Source: Bacteroidota bacterium
GTDB lineage: Bacteria; Bacteroidota; Ignavibacteria; Ignavibacteriales; Melioribacteraceae
Assembly: GCA_023381535.1 (NCBI GenBank)
Contig: JAMCSN010000293.1
Coordinates: forward strand, 1 to 5,084
DNA: 5,084 nucleotides
Reading direction: 5' to 3'
A program made the position numbers and the translations under genes. How positions within the stretch are numbered: the stretch's first letter is position 1; every line of letters begins with the position of its first letter. Positions 1-4,883 of this stretch are shown piece by piece. A model generated the notes under the pieces. It was not told the DNA's origin and did no database searches. It saw nothing but the letters and a program-made list of their open reading frames with translations.

Positions 1-620
1 TGTGTAACAACCAGAAAGGTTACGCCTAATTTCTGTTTCAGTTCAACAAAAAGTTTGTGAAGCATTTCGCTGTTAACAGAATCCAGATTACCGGTAGGTT
101 CATCAGCAAAAACGATATCGGGATTGTTGGCAAGCGCACGTGCAACCGCAACACGCTGCTGCTCGCCGCCGGATAGTTCCGACGGTTTGTGGTGAAGTCT
201 CCCGCTCAAACCGACCAGGTTAAGAAGTTCGTTCGCGCGGGCAAAAGATTTTGTTCTGGACTCACCGGAAATCATAATGGGTATTGCAACGTTCTCAAGC
301 GCATCAAACTCCGGCAAAAGATGATGGAACTGAAATACAAATCCGATGTGCCGGTTTCGGAATTTGGAAAGCTTATCATCGCCTAAAGAAAAAATATTCG
401 TCCCTTTCAAAACCACATCACCTTGATCTGCATTATCCAAACCGCTCATTATGTGAAGCAGAGTGCTCTTACCGGCGCCGGACGCACCGACAATCACGCT
501 GATCAAACCTTGTTCTACTTGAAGCGAAACACCTTTTAAAATTTCAAGTCGCTGCTCGTCCTTTTTCAAAAAAGCTTTGTGAATGTTTTTTGCTTCAAGA
601 ATAATTTTGTCGTTCGTCAT
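1..620 (-). CDS. lolD: Lipoprotein-exporter ATPase LolD, 3' end cut by the window
   Basis: This is the ABC-transporter ATPase that should power the LolCDE complex, which extracts lipoproteins from the inner membrane for delivery to the outer membrane. It lies on the cytoplasmic face. The reading frame starts [12 protein letters not shown] and 206 codons are visible. Motifs seen are Walker [10 protein letters not shown] (45-53), Q-loop [12 protein letters not shown] (Q97), signature LSGGEQQR (149-156), Walker B IVFADEP (169-175, with D173 and E174) and D-loop NLD (178-180). The window ends after FLVVT, and the two leftover bases (CA) fit the expected H-loop histidine, so about 20 residues are missing compared with the usual length of roughly 225. 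The Q-loop wording QFHHLLPEF is typical of LolD. It is the last visible gene of the operon, 13 bases after the second permease. MacB or FtsE is a less likely reading because the two partners are LolC/E-type permeases. Confidence 0.95.
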   Translation of the reverse strand, partial: MTNDKIILEAKNIHKAFLKKDEQRLEILKGVSLQVEQGLISVIVGASGAGKSTLLHIMSGLDNADQGDVVLKGTNIFSLGDDKLSKFRNRHIGFVFQFHHLLPEFDALENVAIPIMISGESRTKSFARANELLNLVGLSGRLHHKPSELSGGEQQRVAVARALANNPDIVFADEPTGNLDSVNSEMLHKLFVELKQKLGVTFLVVT

Positions 621-626
621 GATGAA

Positions 627-631
627 CCTTT
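627..631 (-). promoter_or_regulatory. Ribosome binding site of lolD
   Basis: The mRNA reads AAAGG, then six bases, then the ATG at 620. This is the clearest Shine-Dalgarno match in the operon, and it supports the chosen LolD start and independent initiation in the 13-base gap after the permease stop codon. Confidence 0.6.
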
Positions 632-633
632 TG

Positions 634-1857
634 TTATTCGTACTTAATAGATTCGATTACGTTTGTGCGCGCGGCGCGTTTAGCCGGATAAAGAGCAGCT
701 AAGAATGCAAGCAGCATAGACATTGCGCCGATTGCGAAGATATCCGAAACGCGAACTTCCACCGGGAGCGAACTGATTATGTATTTCGTCGGATCGAGCG
801 GATAGAAATTGTATGTGATCTGCAAATAGCAAACAAGAACTCCAAGAAGAAGTCCGAGAATTGTTCCGATGACTCCGACAAAAATTCCTTCGAACATAAA
901 AATTTGCCGGATAGATTTTCTGTTCATTCCCATCGAGCGCATAACGCCGATATCTTTTTTCTTTTCGATGACGGTCATTGTCAGCGATGCAAAAATGTTG
1001 AACACCGCGACTGCAATGATCAGACAGAGGAGAATGTACGCGCCCCATCTTTCGATCAGCATTACATTGTAAAGTTCTTTGTGGAGATCATACCAGGTGT
1101 TCACTGAAAACATTTTTTGGTCTAGCTTGCTTTCCAGTTCGCGCTTCACTTTATCGGCATTATGAAAATCGTACAGCCGCAATTCGAATCCGGTGATTTT
1201 GTCTCTCAATCCAAACAGTCTTTGCGCGGAACGGATTGATGTGAACGAATACGCTACGTCATAGTCGCGGTTGTTTGATTCGAAGATGCCTGTGACGACA
1301 AATTTTCTTGTCTGCGGAATTGCAAGCGAGGTAATAGTTTTTTCTATGTTGTAAGCCGAAGTAGCAGTGATCGTATCGCCGACACGTGCGGATAATCTCA
1401 ACGCCAGCGGCAATCCTAGAAATATTTTGTCTTCATTGCCGGAGAGATCAGGTTTGCCGCTGAAAATTTTTGACGCGACGCCCCATGTTTCATTGCCTTT
1501 CGGCGCTTGAATACCAGTCATGTTCACAATTTCGTAGGAACGTTTGTTAAGCAGAATTGCTTTGCCGTCAATGAAAGGGGAGTAGGATTCAACTCCGGAA
1601 ATATTTTGGATAACTTTTTCAACGTCGGGAAGATGTGCGTAACCGGATTCATCAATTACGGAAATTTTTACGTGCGGATCGAAGTTGACGAGGATAGATG
1701 TAACAATAGACCCAAACCCGTTGAAGACAGACAGCACGATTACGAGTGCGGCAACACCGATTGTTATTCCCAATGTTGACAGAATTGAAATCACCGTGAT
1801 GAAATTCAATTTCCGTTTCGATCGCAAATATCTTTTGGCAATGAAGAACTCTATCAT
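634..1857 (-). CDS. lolC/E: LolC/LolE-family lipoprotein-releasing permease (second of two)
   Basis: This 407-residue inner-membrane permease has the size and layout of LolC/LolE. A short cytoplasmic start (FFIAKRYLRSK) is followed by TM1 at about 20-46, a periplasmic MacB-type domain at about 47-270, then TM2 (272-297), TM3 (318-345) and TM4 (370-394). The cytoplasmic stretch EKKKDIGVMRSMGMNRKSI (298-316) is the conserved FtsX-family coupling region that contacts the ATPase. The C-terminus YPAKRAARTNVIESIKYE is also typical. In the known complex, LolC and LolE form a heterodimer with two LolD subunits; LolC recruits LolA and LolE binds the lipoprotein. I cannot say which of the two this gene is. 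The ATG at 1857 comes one base after the TAA of the upstream permease and has no clear Shine-Dalgarno, so translational coupling is likely. No lipobox or internal frameshift was seen. Confidence 0.92.
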   Translation of the reverse strand: MIEFFIAKRYLRSKRKLNFITVISILSTLGITIGVAALVIVLSVFNGFGSIVTSILVNFDPHVKISVIDESGYAHLPDVEKVIQNISGVESYSPFIDGKAILLNKRSYEIVNMTGIQAPKGNETWGVASKIFSGKPDLSGNEDKIFLGLPLALRLSARVGDTITATSAYNIEKTITSLAIPQTRKFVVTGIFESNNRDYDVAYSFTSIRSAQRLFGLRDKITGFELRLYDFHNADKVKRELESKLDQKMFSVNTWYDLHKELYNVMLIERWGAYILLCLIIAVAVFNIFASLTMTVIEKKKDIGVMRSMGMNRKSIRQIFMFEGIFVGVIGTILGLLLGVLVCYLQITYNFYPLDPTKYIISSLPVEVRVSDIFAIGAMSMLLAFLAALYPAKRAARTNVIESIKYE

Positions 1858-1858
1858 A

Positions 1859-3085
1859 TTAGTCGAACCTAATTGCTGAGATCGGTTTTATTCTTGACGC
1901 GATGAACGCCGGGAGTAACGACGCGCCTAACGCAATAACTAAAGTAACGCCGGAGACGAGAAGATAATTATCACCGCTGATTGCTATCGGAACTTTTGTA
2001 ACAAAGTAAACTTTACCGGGAAGAGAAATGATGTCGAATTTTTCCTGTAAATAACTCATTATGAATGCAAGAATGTTGCCGGCTGCAATTCCGATTACAG
2101 TTAAGTAAACGGCATGATAAAGAAAAACTTTCATGATCAATTTACGGTTACCGCCAATTGATCTTAAGATTCCGATCGCGTTTGTCCGTTCCAGAACAAG
2201 CATGAGCAAAGTTCCGACAATGTTGAATACCGCTACAAAAATTATCAATCCGAGAACAATTGGAATCGGTTTCTTCTGCAAATCGAGCCATGTAAAAATA
2301 TTTTGATGCACTTGGAAAATCGTTCTTACGTAATATGGATAGCCAAGAAAATCTTGCAACTCATCGCTCAAAGTTTTCAGTTTGCCGATGTCCTTCACTT
2401 TAATGTTGTAACCGGAAATCTGCGATCCCATCCCAAATATGTTTTGTGCTGTTGAAATATTTATGAAGGCGTTGAGATCATCGTATTCCGATAACCCGCT
2501 TTCGTAAATTCCGGCAACCCTGAACTGAACAATTGACGGGGGATTGTCCATTGACGGAACTTGGTCGTTTCTCAAACCAAAGACAGTAATTTTATCGCCG
2601 ACTTTAACAAACATTTTTTCGGCAAGTTTTTCTCCAAGCAAAATTTTGGACGTGGAATCGGTGTCATTAAGATCGAAAGCGCCCTGCCGTATTAGATTAT
2701 CATTATGCAGACCCGAAGATTTTGGGTCGATACCTATTAGTGTTACTCCTTCGGTCAAATGCCGAGATTTAGCGATAGCAAGTTTCGATACAAAAGGTTG
2801 AATGGAAACAAATTCATTGCCGAATTGTTTCTGTATTTCTGGAACCACTTCATTCGGATCCGGCAGATTTCGATTGCCGAAGCTGATAACTTTTATGTGA
2901 GAATTAAACTCAACAATTTTTTCCGAAACAACTTTTTGAAATCCGTCGAGGATTGTCAATGCCATTATTACAACGGCAACGCCAAGAGTAATTCCGAGAA
3001 TTGTTATAGTCGATATGACCGAAATGAACCGGGAATCTTTCTTTGACTTTAGATATCGCTTTGTGAGAAATCCGGCTAAAGACAT
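1859..3085 (-). CDS. lolC/E: LolC/LolE-family lipoprotein-releasing permease (first of two)
   Basis: This is the first gene of the lol operon, 408 residues, and a paralogue of its neighbour. The N-terminus LAGFLTKRYLKSKKDSRFIS leads into TM1 (about 21-46, ending ALTILDGFQ). A periplasmic MacB-type domain follows (about 47-272), then TM2 (274-298), TM3 (320-345) and TM4 (372-398). The ATPase-coupling stretch LERTNAIGILRSIGGNRKL (298-316) and the C-terminal ASRIKPISAIRFD match the family. It should pair with the second permease and LolD to pull lipoproteins out of the inner membrane. The periplasmic domains of the two permeases differ clearly, which fits a specialised LolC/LolE heterodimer rather than a recent duplication. 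The ATG at 3085 has no obvious Shine-Dalgarno but is preceded in the mRNA by an A-rich leader, common in Bacteroidota-type genomes. Assignment as LolC or LolE is open. Confidence 0.92.
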   Translation of the reverse strand: MSLAGFLTKRYLKSKKDSRFISVISTITILGITLGVAVVIMALTILDGFQKVVSEKIVEFNSHIKVISFGNRNLPDPNEVVPEIQKQFGNEFVSIQPFVSKLAIAKSRHLTEGVTLIGIDPKSSGLHNDNLIRQGAFDLNDTDSTSKILLGEKLAEKMFVKVGDKITVFGLRNDQVPSMDNPPSIVQFRVAGIYESGLSEYDDLNAFINISTAQNIFGMGSQISGYNIKVKDIGKLKTLSDELQDFLGYPYYVRTIFQVHQNIFTWLDLQKKPIPIVLGLIIFVAVFNIVGTLLMLVLERTNAIGILRSIGGNRKLIMKVFLYHAVYLTVIGIAAGNILAFIMSYLQEKFDIISLPGKVYFVTKVPIAISGDNYLLVSGVTLVIALGASLLPAFIASRIKPISAIRFD

Positions 3086-3101
3086 GTGCAGTTTTTTTGT
3101 G

Positions 3102-3132
3102 TAAAGATATAAATAAATTAAAAGAACCGAAA
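3102..3132 (-). promoter_or_regulatory. Weak candidate promoter of the lol operon
   Basis: On the minus strand the sequence reads TTTC, 19 bases, TATCTTTA. Each box has one mismatch to the Bacteroidota consensus TTTG and TAnnTTTG. Transcription would begin about 10 bases before the first permease ATG. The position fits, but in AT-rich DNA such matches occur by chance. Confidence 0.3.
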
Positions 3133-3145
3133 ACTGAGCGCCAAA

Positions 3146-3177
3146 ATTGACATTTCAGCTTCAATAATATATTTTTG
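3146..3177 (+). promoter_or_regulatory. Candidate promoter of the tRNA cluster
   Basis: The downstream box TATTTTTG (3170-3177) is a full match to the Bacteroidota TAnnTTTG consensus. Upstream, after 20 bases, lies ATTG, which is part of a complete TTGACA hexamer (3147-3152) and so also resembles a sigma-70 -35 box. Transcription would begin near 3184, about 30 bases before tRNA-Pro. Its position and quality fit a strong promoter for a stable-RNA operon, diverging from the lol promoter. Confidence 0.55.
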
Positions 3178-3214
3178 AAAGCCAATTTTGGAAATCATTT
3201 TTGTTCTAAACGTA

Positions 3215-3289
3215 CGGGGAGTAGCTCAGCCCGGCTAGAGCGCTTGGTTTGGGACCAAGAAGTCGCAGGTTCGAATCCTGTCTCCCCGA
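3215..3289 (+). tRNA. tRNA-Pro (anticodon TGG)
   Basis: The complete cloverleaf is visible. Acceptor strands CGGGGAG (3215-3221) and CTCCCCG (3282-3288) pair fully, with C1-G72 and discriminator A as in bacterial proline tRNAs. The D stem is GCTC/GAGC. The anticodon stem CTTGG/CCAAG encloses the loop TTTGGGA, with TGG at 3250-3252. The T arm is GCAGG-TTCGAAT-CCTGT. CCA is not encoded, so it must be added after transcription. This is the first gene of the cluster and the apparent parent of the two remodelled copies that follow directly. Confidence 0.97.
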
Positions 3290-3329
3290 CAGAAAAGACT
3301 AGAAATCGTTCGAAAGGTTGTTTGAAATT

Positions 3330-3413
3330 AGGTGAGATAGAGCGTCCCGATGAAATCGGGAAAGTCGCAGGTTCCTCCGAAGGAGTCCCTTCGGGAGAAT
3401 CCTGTCTCCCCGA
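3330..3413 (+). pseudogene. Remodelled tRNA-Pro copy 1 (no anticodon)
   Basis: Compared with the intact tRNA-Pro, this copy has a degenerate acceptor strand AGGTGAG (3330-3336) that can still form 5 of 7 pairs with the retained CTCCCCG (3406-3412). Most of the D arm is missing: only TAGAGCG remains, about 13 bases fewer. The 17-base anticodon arm is replaced by the perfect hairpin TCCCGAT-GAA-ATCGGGA (3345-3361). The variable region AAGTC and T stem GCAGG/CCTGT are kept exactly, and the T loop carries a 22-base insert at 3375-3396. It cannot decode a codon. It could be decay debris or a tRNA-like RNA with an acceptor end. Identity as a tRNA-Pro derivative is secure from the 3' half; the 5' alignment is tentative. 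Confidence 0.75.
3375..3396 (+). repeat. 22-base palindromic insert in the T loop, Pro copy 1
   Basis: It is inserted between TTC and GAAT of the T loop, that is between tRNA positions 56 and 57. The boundary is unambiguous because neither end can be shifted. It splits into CTCC-GAA-GGAG followed by TCCC-TTC-GGGA, two 4-bp hairpins with 3-base loops. The alternative fold is a single 7-bp hairpin, CCGAAGG with CCTTCGG around AGTC. Confidence 0.85.
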
Positions 3414-3454
3414 CAGAAAAGGATTAGAAATCGTTCGAAAGGTTGTTTGAAATT

Positions 3455-3538
3455 AGGTGAGATAAAGCGTCCCGATGAAATCGGGAAAGTCGCAGATTCC
3501 TCCGAAGGAGTCCCTTCGGGAGAATCCTGTCTCCCCGA
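3455..3538 (+). pseudogene. Remodelled tRNA-Pro copy 2 (no anticodon)
   Basis: This is the tandem duplicate of copy 1, offset by 125 bases, with the same replacement hairpin (3470-3486) and T-loop insert (3500-3521). It has two further changes: TAGAGCG has become TAAAGCG, and the T stem reads GCAGA, which breaks the top pair against CCTGT. Both hairpin elements are unchanged from copy 1 while the tRNA-derived parts have drifted, but three substitutions are too few to argue selection. The next tRNA (Arg) starts 35 bases downstream. Confidence 0.75.
3500..3521 (+). repeat. 22-base palindromic insert in the T loop, Pro copy 2
   Basis: It is identical in sequence and position to the insert in Pro copy 1, as expected from the tandem duplication, so it does not count as an independent insertion. 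Confidence 0.85.
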
Positions 3539-3573
3539 CGAAAGAACTTGTTCATTACATTTTGTTGAGATAT

Positions 3574-3647
3574 GCGCCCATAGCTCAATCGGATAGAGCA
3601 ACAGCCTTCTAAGCTGTAGGTTAGTGGTTCGAGTCCACTTGGGCGTA
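3574..3647 (+). tRNA. tRNA-Arg (anticodon TCT)
   Basis: The acceptor GCGCCCA pairs with TGGGCGT, with G-T at the first pair, and the discriminator is A. The anticodon stem ACAGC/GCTGT holds loop CTTCTAA with TCT at 3608-3610, reading AGA codons. The T arm has the expected GGTTCGAGTCC core. CCA is not encoded. It is separated by 7 bases from tRNA-His, so the two are almost certainly processed from one transcript. Confidence 0.96.
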
Positions 3648-3654
3648 CATACAT

Positions 3655-3730
3655 GGTGAGCATAGCTCAGTTTGGTTAGAGCATCTGGTTGTGGCCCAGA
3701 AGGCCATGGGTTCAAGTCCCATTGCTCACC
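3655..3730 (+). tRNA. tRNA-His (anticodon GTG)
   Basis: Acceptor GTGAGCA (3656-3662) pairs with TGCTCAC (3723-3729). The extra G at 3655 faces C at 3730, giving the G(-1):C73 pair that histidyl-tRNA synthetase recognises. The anticodon stem TCTGG/CCAGA holds loop TTGTGGC with GTG at 3691-3693. CCA is not encoded. The gap to tRNA-Glu is 14 bases. Confidence 0.97.
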
Positions 3731-3744
3731 CAAAGTATTATGAT

Positions 3745-3816
3745 GGCCCCATCGTCTAATGGTTAGGACATCGCCCTTTCACGGCGGTAATATGGGTTCG
3801 AATCCCGTTGGGGTCA
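3745..3816 (+). tRNA. tRNA-Glu (anticodon TTC)
   Basis: Acceptor GGCCCCA pairs with TGGGGTC, with one G-T pair, and the discriminator is A. The anticodon stem TCGCC/GGCGG holds loop CTTTCAC with TTC at 3778-3780. The T arm is ATGGG-TTCGAAT-CCCGT. CCA is not encoded. This is the last intact tRNA of the cluster, and a partial copy of its 3' end follows 60-115 bases downstream. Confidence 0.97.
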
Positions 3817-3817
3817 C

Positions 3818-3835
3818 TAACTTCAAGTTATTTTT
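3818..3835 (+). terminator. Weak terminator-like hairpin after tRNA-Glu
   Basis: TAACT-TCA-AGTTA is followed by a run of T residues. The stem is only 5 bp and AT-rich, so it would be a poor intrinsic terminator. Its position directly after the last intact tRNA is the main argument. The trailer is partly repeated after the degenerate tRNA-Glu copy, where the hairpin is broken. Confidence 0.3.
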
Positions 3836-3874
3836 CTCCATCAAATGCATTTCCTTTTTAACAAGTTCCTTTTA

Positions 3875-3932
3875 GTGGGCGGGATATGGGTTCTTCCGAA
3901 GGGATGCCTTTGGCAGAATCTCGTTGGGGTCA
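3875..3932 (+). pseudogene. Degenerate tRNA-Glu 3' copy with T-loop insert
   Basis: GATATGGGTTC matches the tRNA-Glu variable region and T stem. After a 22-base insert, GAATCTCGTTGGGGTCA matches the rest of the T arm, the 3' acceptor strand and the discriminator, with one C-to-T change that keeps a G-T pair in the T stem. GGGCGGG upstream resembles the end of the anticodon stem. Further 5' the similarity fades and no acceptor 5' strand is found. The trailer CACTAACTTTCAAA also resembles that of tRNA-Glu (CACTAACTTCAAG), so the duplicated segment ran past the gene end. It is not a functional tRNA. Confidence 0.8.
3894..3915 (+). repeat. 22-base palindromic insert in the T loop, Glu copy
   Basis: It reads TTCC-GAA-GGGA then TGCC-TTT-GGCA and sits between TTC and GAAT, the same tRNA position (56/57) and same length as in the Pro copies. 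It differs from the Pro version at 6 of 22 bases, yet all eight hairpin pairs remain possible. CCGAAGG with CCTTTGG gives the alternative 7-bp fold with one G-T pair. Confidence 0.85.
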
Positions 3933-4025
3933 CTAACTTTCAAATTCATTTCAATAGCAAGTCTTTGTTAACCATCTTCGCTTCAGAGCCGTTTCACTTC
4001 AATAAATTTCATAGAAGAAATATTT

Positions 4026-4055
4026 TTTGGAAACTTGGATTGCGTTTTATAATTT
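4026..4055 (+). promoter_or_regulatory. Candidate promoter of the acyltransferase gene
   Basis: TTTG (4026-4029), 18 bases, then TATAATTT (4048-4055). The latter contains a perfect TATAAT hexamer and partly fits TAnnTTTG. Transcription would begin near 4062, in a run of nine A residues (4059-4067), which leaves a very short A-rich leader before the ATG at 4077. The position is sensible and the match moderate. Confidence 0.35.
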
Positions 4056-4076
4056 CTCAAAAAAAAATCTAGTGAG

Positions 4077-4883
4077 ATGGAAAAAGAACTAAAATATCTC
4101 AAACACTACGCCGAGCAAGATGAATATCATACCATCCTTGAAAAGAGAAAACCGCTTTTTCCACCGCCATTAGTTTTTTTTCCCAATCTTCTCAGGGTTG
4201 TACTTTACAGCAACCGTTTTGCCAGAAAAAAAATCTATAGTGATATTCGCTGGGCAAACTCATCGATTGACATTGTCCAAAGTTTAGAACGTGCCTGCAT
4301 CAAAATGAATTTTTACGGGATGAAGAATCTGAAGAAGGTAAACACGCCGGTTGTATTTGTTTCGAACCACATGAGTACTCTAGAGACAATGGTGTTGCCC
4401 TCGATCATTCAACCGGTGATGAAAGTAATCTATGTGATCAAAGAAGAGTTGGCTCGCTATCCGTTGTTTGGTCCGATTGCATTAGCAAGAGATCCGATAC
4501 TTGTCGGCAGAGAAAATCCTCGCGAGGATTTGGCAATTGTGCTTGAAGGCGGCAGTAAAAAAATTCAGGAAGGAAAATCGATAATAATTTTTCCTCAGAA
4601 AACGAGAACTGTTTTTTTTGATCCTCCTCAATTCAACTCTTTAGGAATTAAGCTTGCTAAGAGAAACAAAGTGCCGGTAATACCCGTTGCTTTAATCAGT
4701 GATGCTTGGGGAAACGGAAAATTCATAAAAGAAGTTGGTAAAATTGATCCGGCCAAAGAAGTGCACATTGCTTTTGGTGAGCCGATCACAGTAACTGGCA
4801 ACGGTGCCGAGGAACATCAGAAAGTTGTTGATTTCATTTCGTCAAAATTCCGTGAATGGGGACGTGCTGAACTGCTCAGATAA
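4077..4883 (+). CDS. PlsC-type lysophospholipid/glycerolipid acyltransferase family protein
   Basis: This 268-residue protein has the LPLAT/PlsC acyltransferase fold signature, so it probably transfers an acyl chain to a lysophospholipid or a related acceptor at the inner membrane. The motif-I region is VVFVSNHMSTLET, with N97-H98 and E103 where the classical HX4D catalytic pair has aspartate. Motif II is around ALARDPILVGREN (135-147). Motif III is IIFPQKTRT (170-178), where FPEGTR is usual. Motif IV is VPVIPVAL (199-206). FGEPI (233-237) is also typical of the family. The hydrophobic N-terminal part (FPPPLVFFPNLLRVVLY, 28-44) may lie on the membrane. The ATG at 4077 is the first after an in-frame stop at 4050 and has no strong Shine-Dalgarno. 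Family membership is secure; the substrate is not known. From memory, a subfamily with NHMSTLE and FPQxTRT exists in other bacteria, so the motif changes are probably a subfamily trait rather than decay. Confidence 0.85.
   Translation: MEKELKYLKHYAEQDEYHTILEKRKPLFPPPLVFFPNLLRVVLYSNRFARKKIYSDIRWANSSIDIVQSLERACIKMNFYGMKNLKKVNTPVVFVSNHMSTLETMVLPSIIQPVMKVIYVIKEELARYPLFGPIALARDPILVGRENPREDLAIVLEGGSKKIQEGKSIIIFPQKTRTVFFDPPQFNSLGIKLAKRNKVPVIPVALISDAWGNGKFIKEVGKIDPAKEVHIAFGEPITVTGNGAEEHQKVVDFISSKFREWGRAELLR

Larger units (their letters stand above)
3291..3539 (+). repeat. Two-copy tandem repeat of about 125 bases
   Basis: Unit 1 is 3291-3414 (124 bases) and unit 2 is 3415-3539 (125 bases). They differ only in GACT versus GGATT near the start, GATAG versus GATAA, and CAGGTTC versus CAGATTC, giving roughly 97% identity. 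Each unit starts with the trailer AGAAAAG that directly follows the tRNA-Pro acceptor and ends in a copy of that acceptor (CTCCCCGAC). The block therefore grew by duplication from the tRNA-Pro end. It lies between tRNA-Pro and tRNA-Arg and is probably co-transcribed with them. Confidence 0.95.

Noticed and set aside
189..502. Plus-strand ORFs across lolD
   Set aside because: The opposite strand encodes LolD with all ABC motifs intact; these are shadow frames.
3291..3539. CRISPR array
   Set aside because: There are only two long units of about 125 bases, with no short repeat-spacer pattern and no cas genes.
3299..3733. Minus-strand ORF of 144 codons across the tRNA cluster, and a shorter one nested in it
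   Set aside because: It is the antisense of tRNA-Pro copies, tRNA-Arg and tRNA-His. Such frames are a common source of false hypothetical proteins; its repeated peptide simply mirrors the DNA repeat.
3291..3932. Attachment sites of an integrated element (tRNA 3' duplications)
   Set aside because: Partial tRNA 3' copies often mark integration, but nothing lies between them except short spacer, no integrase is present, and the copies carry internal arm changes.
3845..4072. Plus-strand ORF of 75 codons
   Set aside because: It runs through the degenerate tRNA-Glu copy and AT-rich spacer, has no ribosome binding site and resembles no protein.
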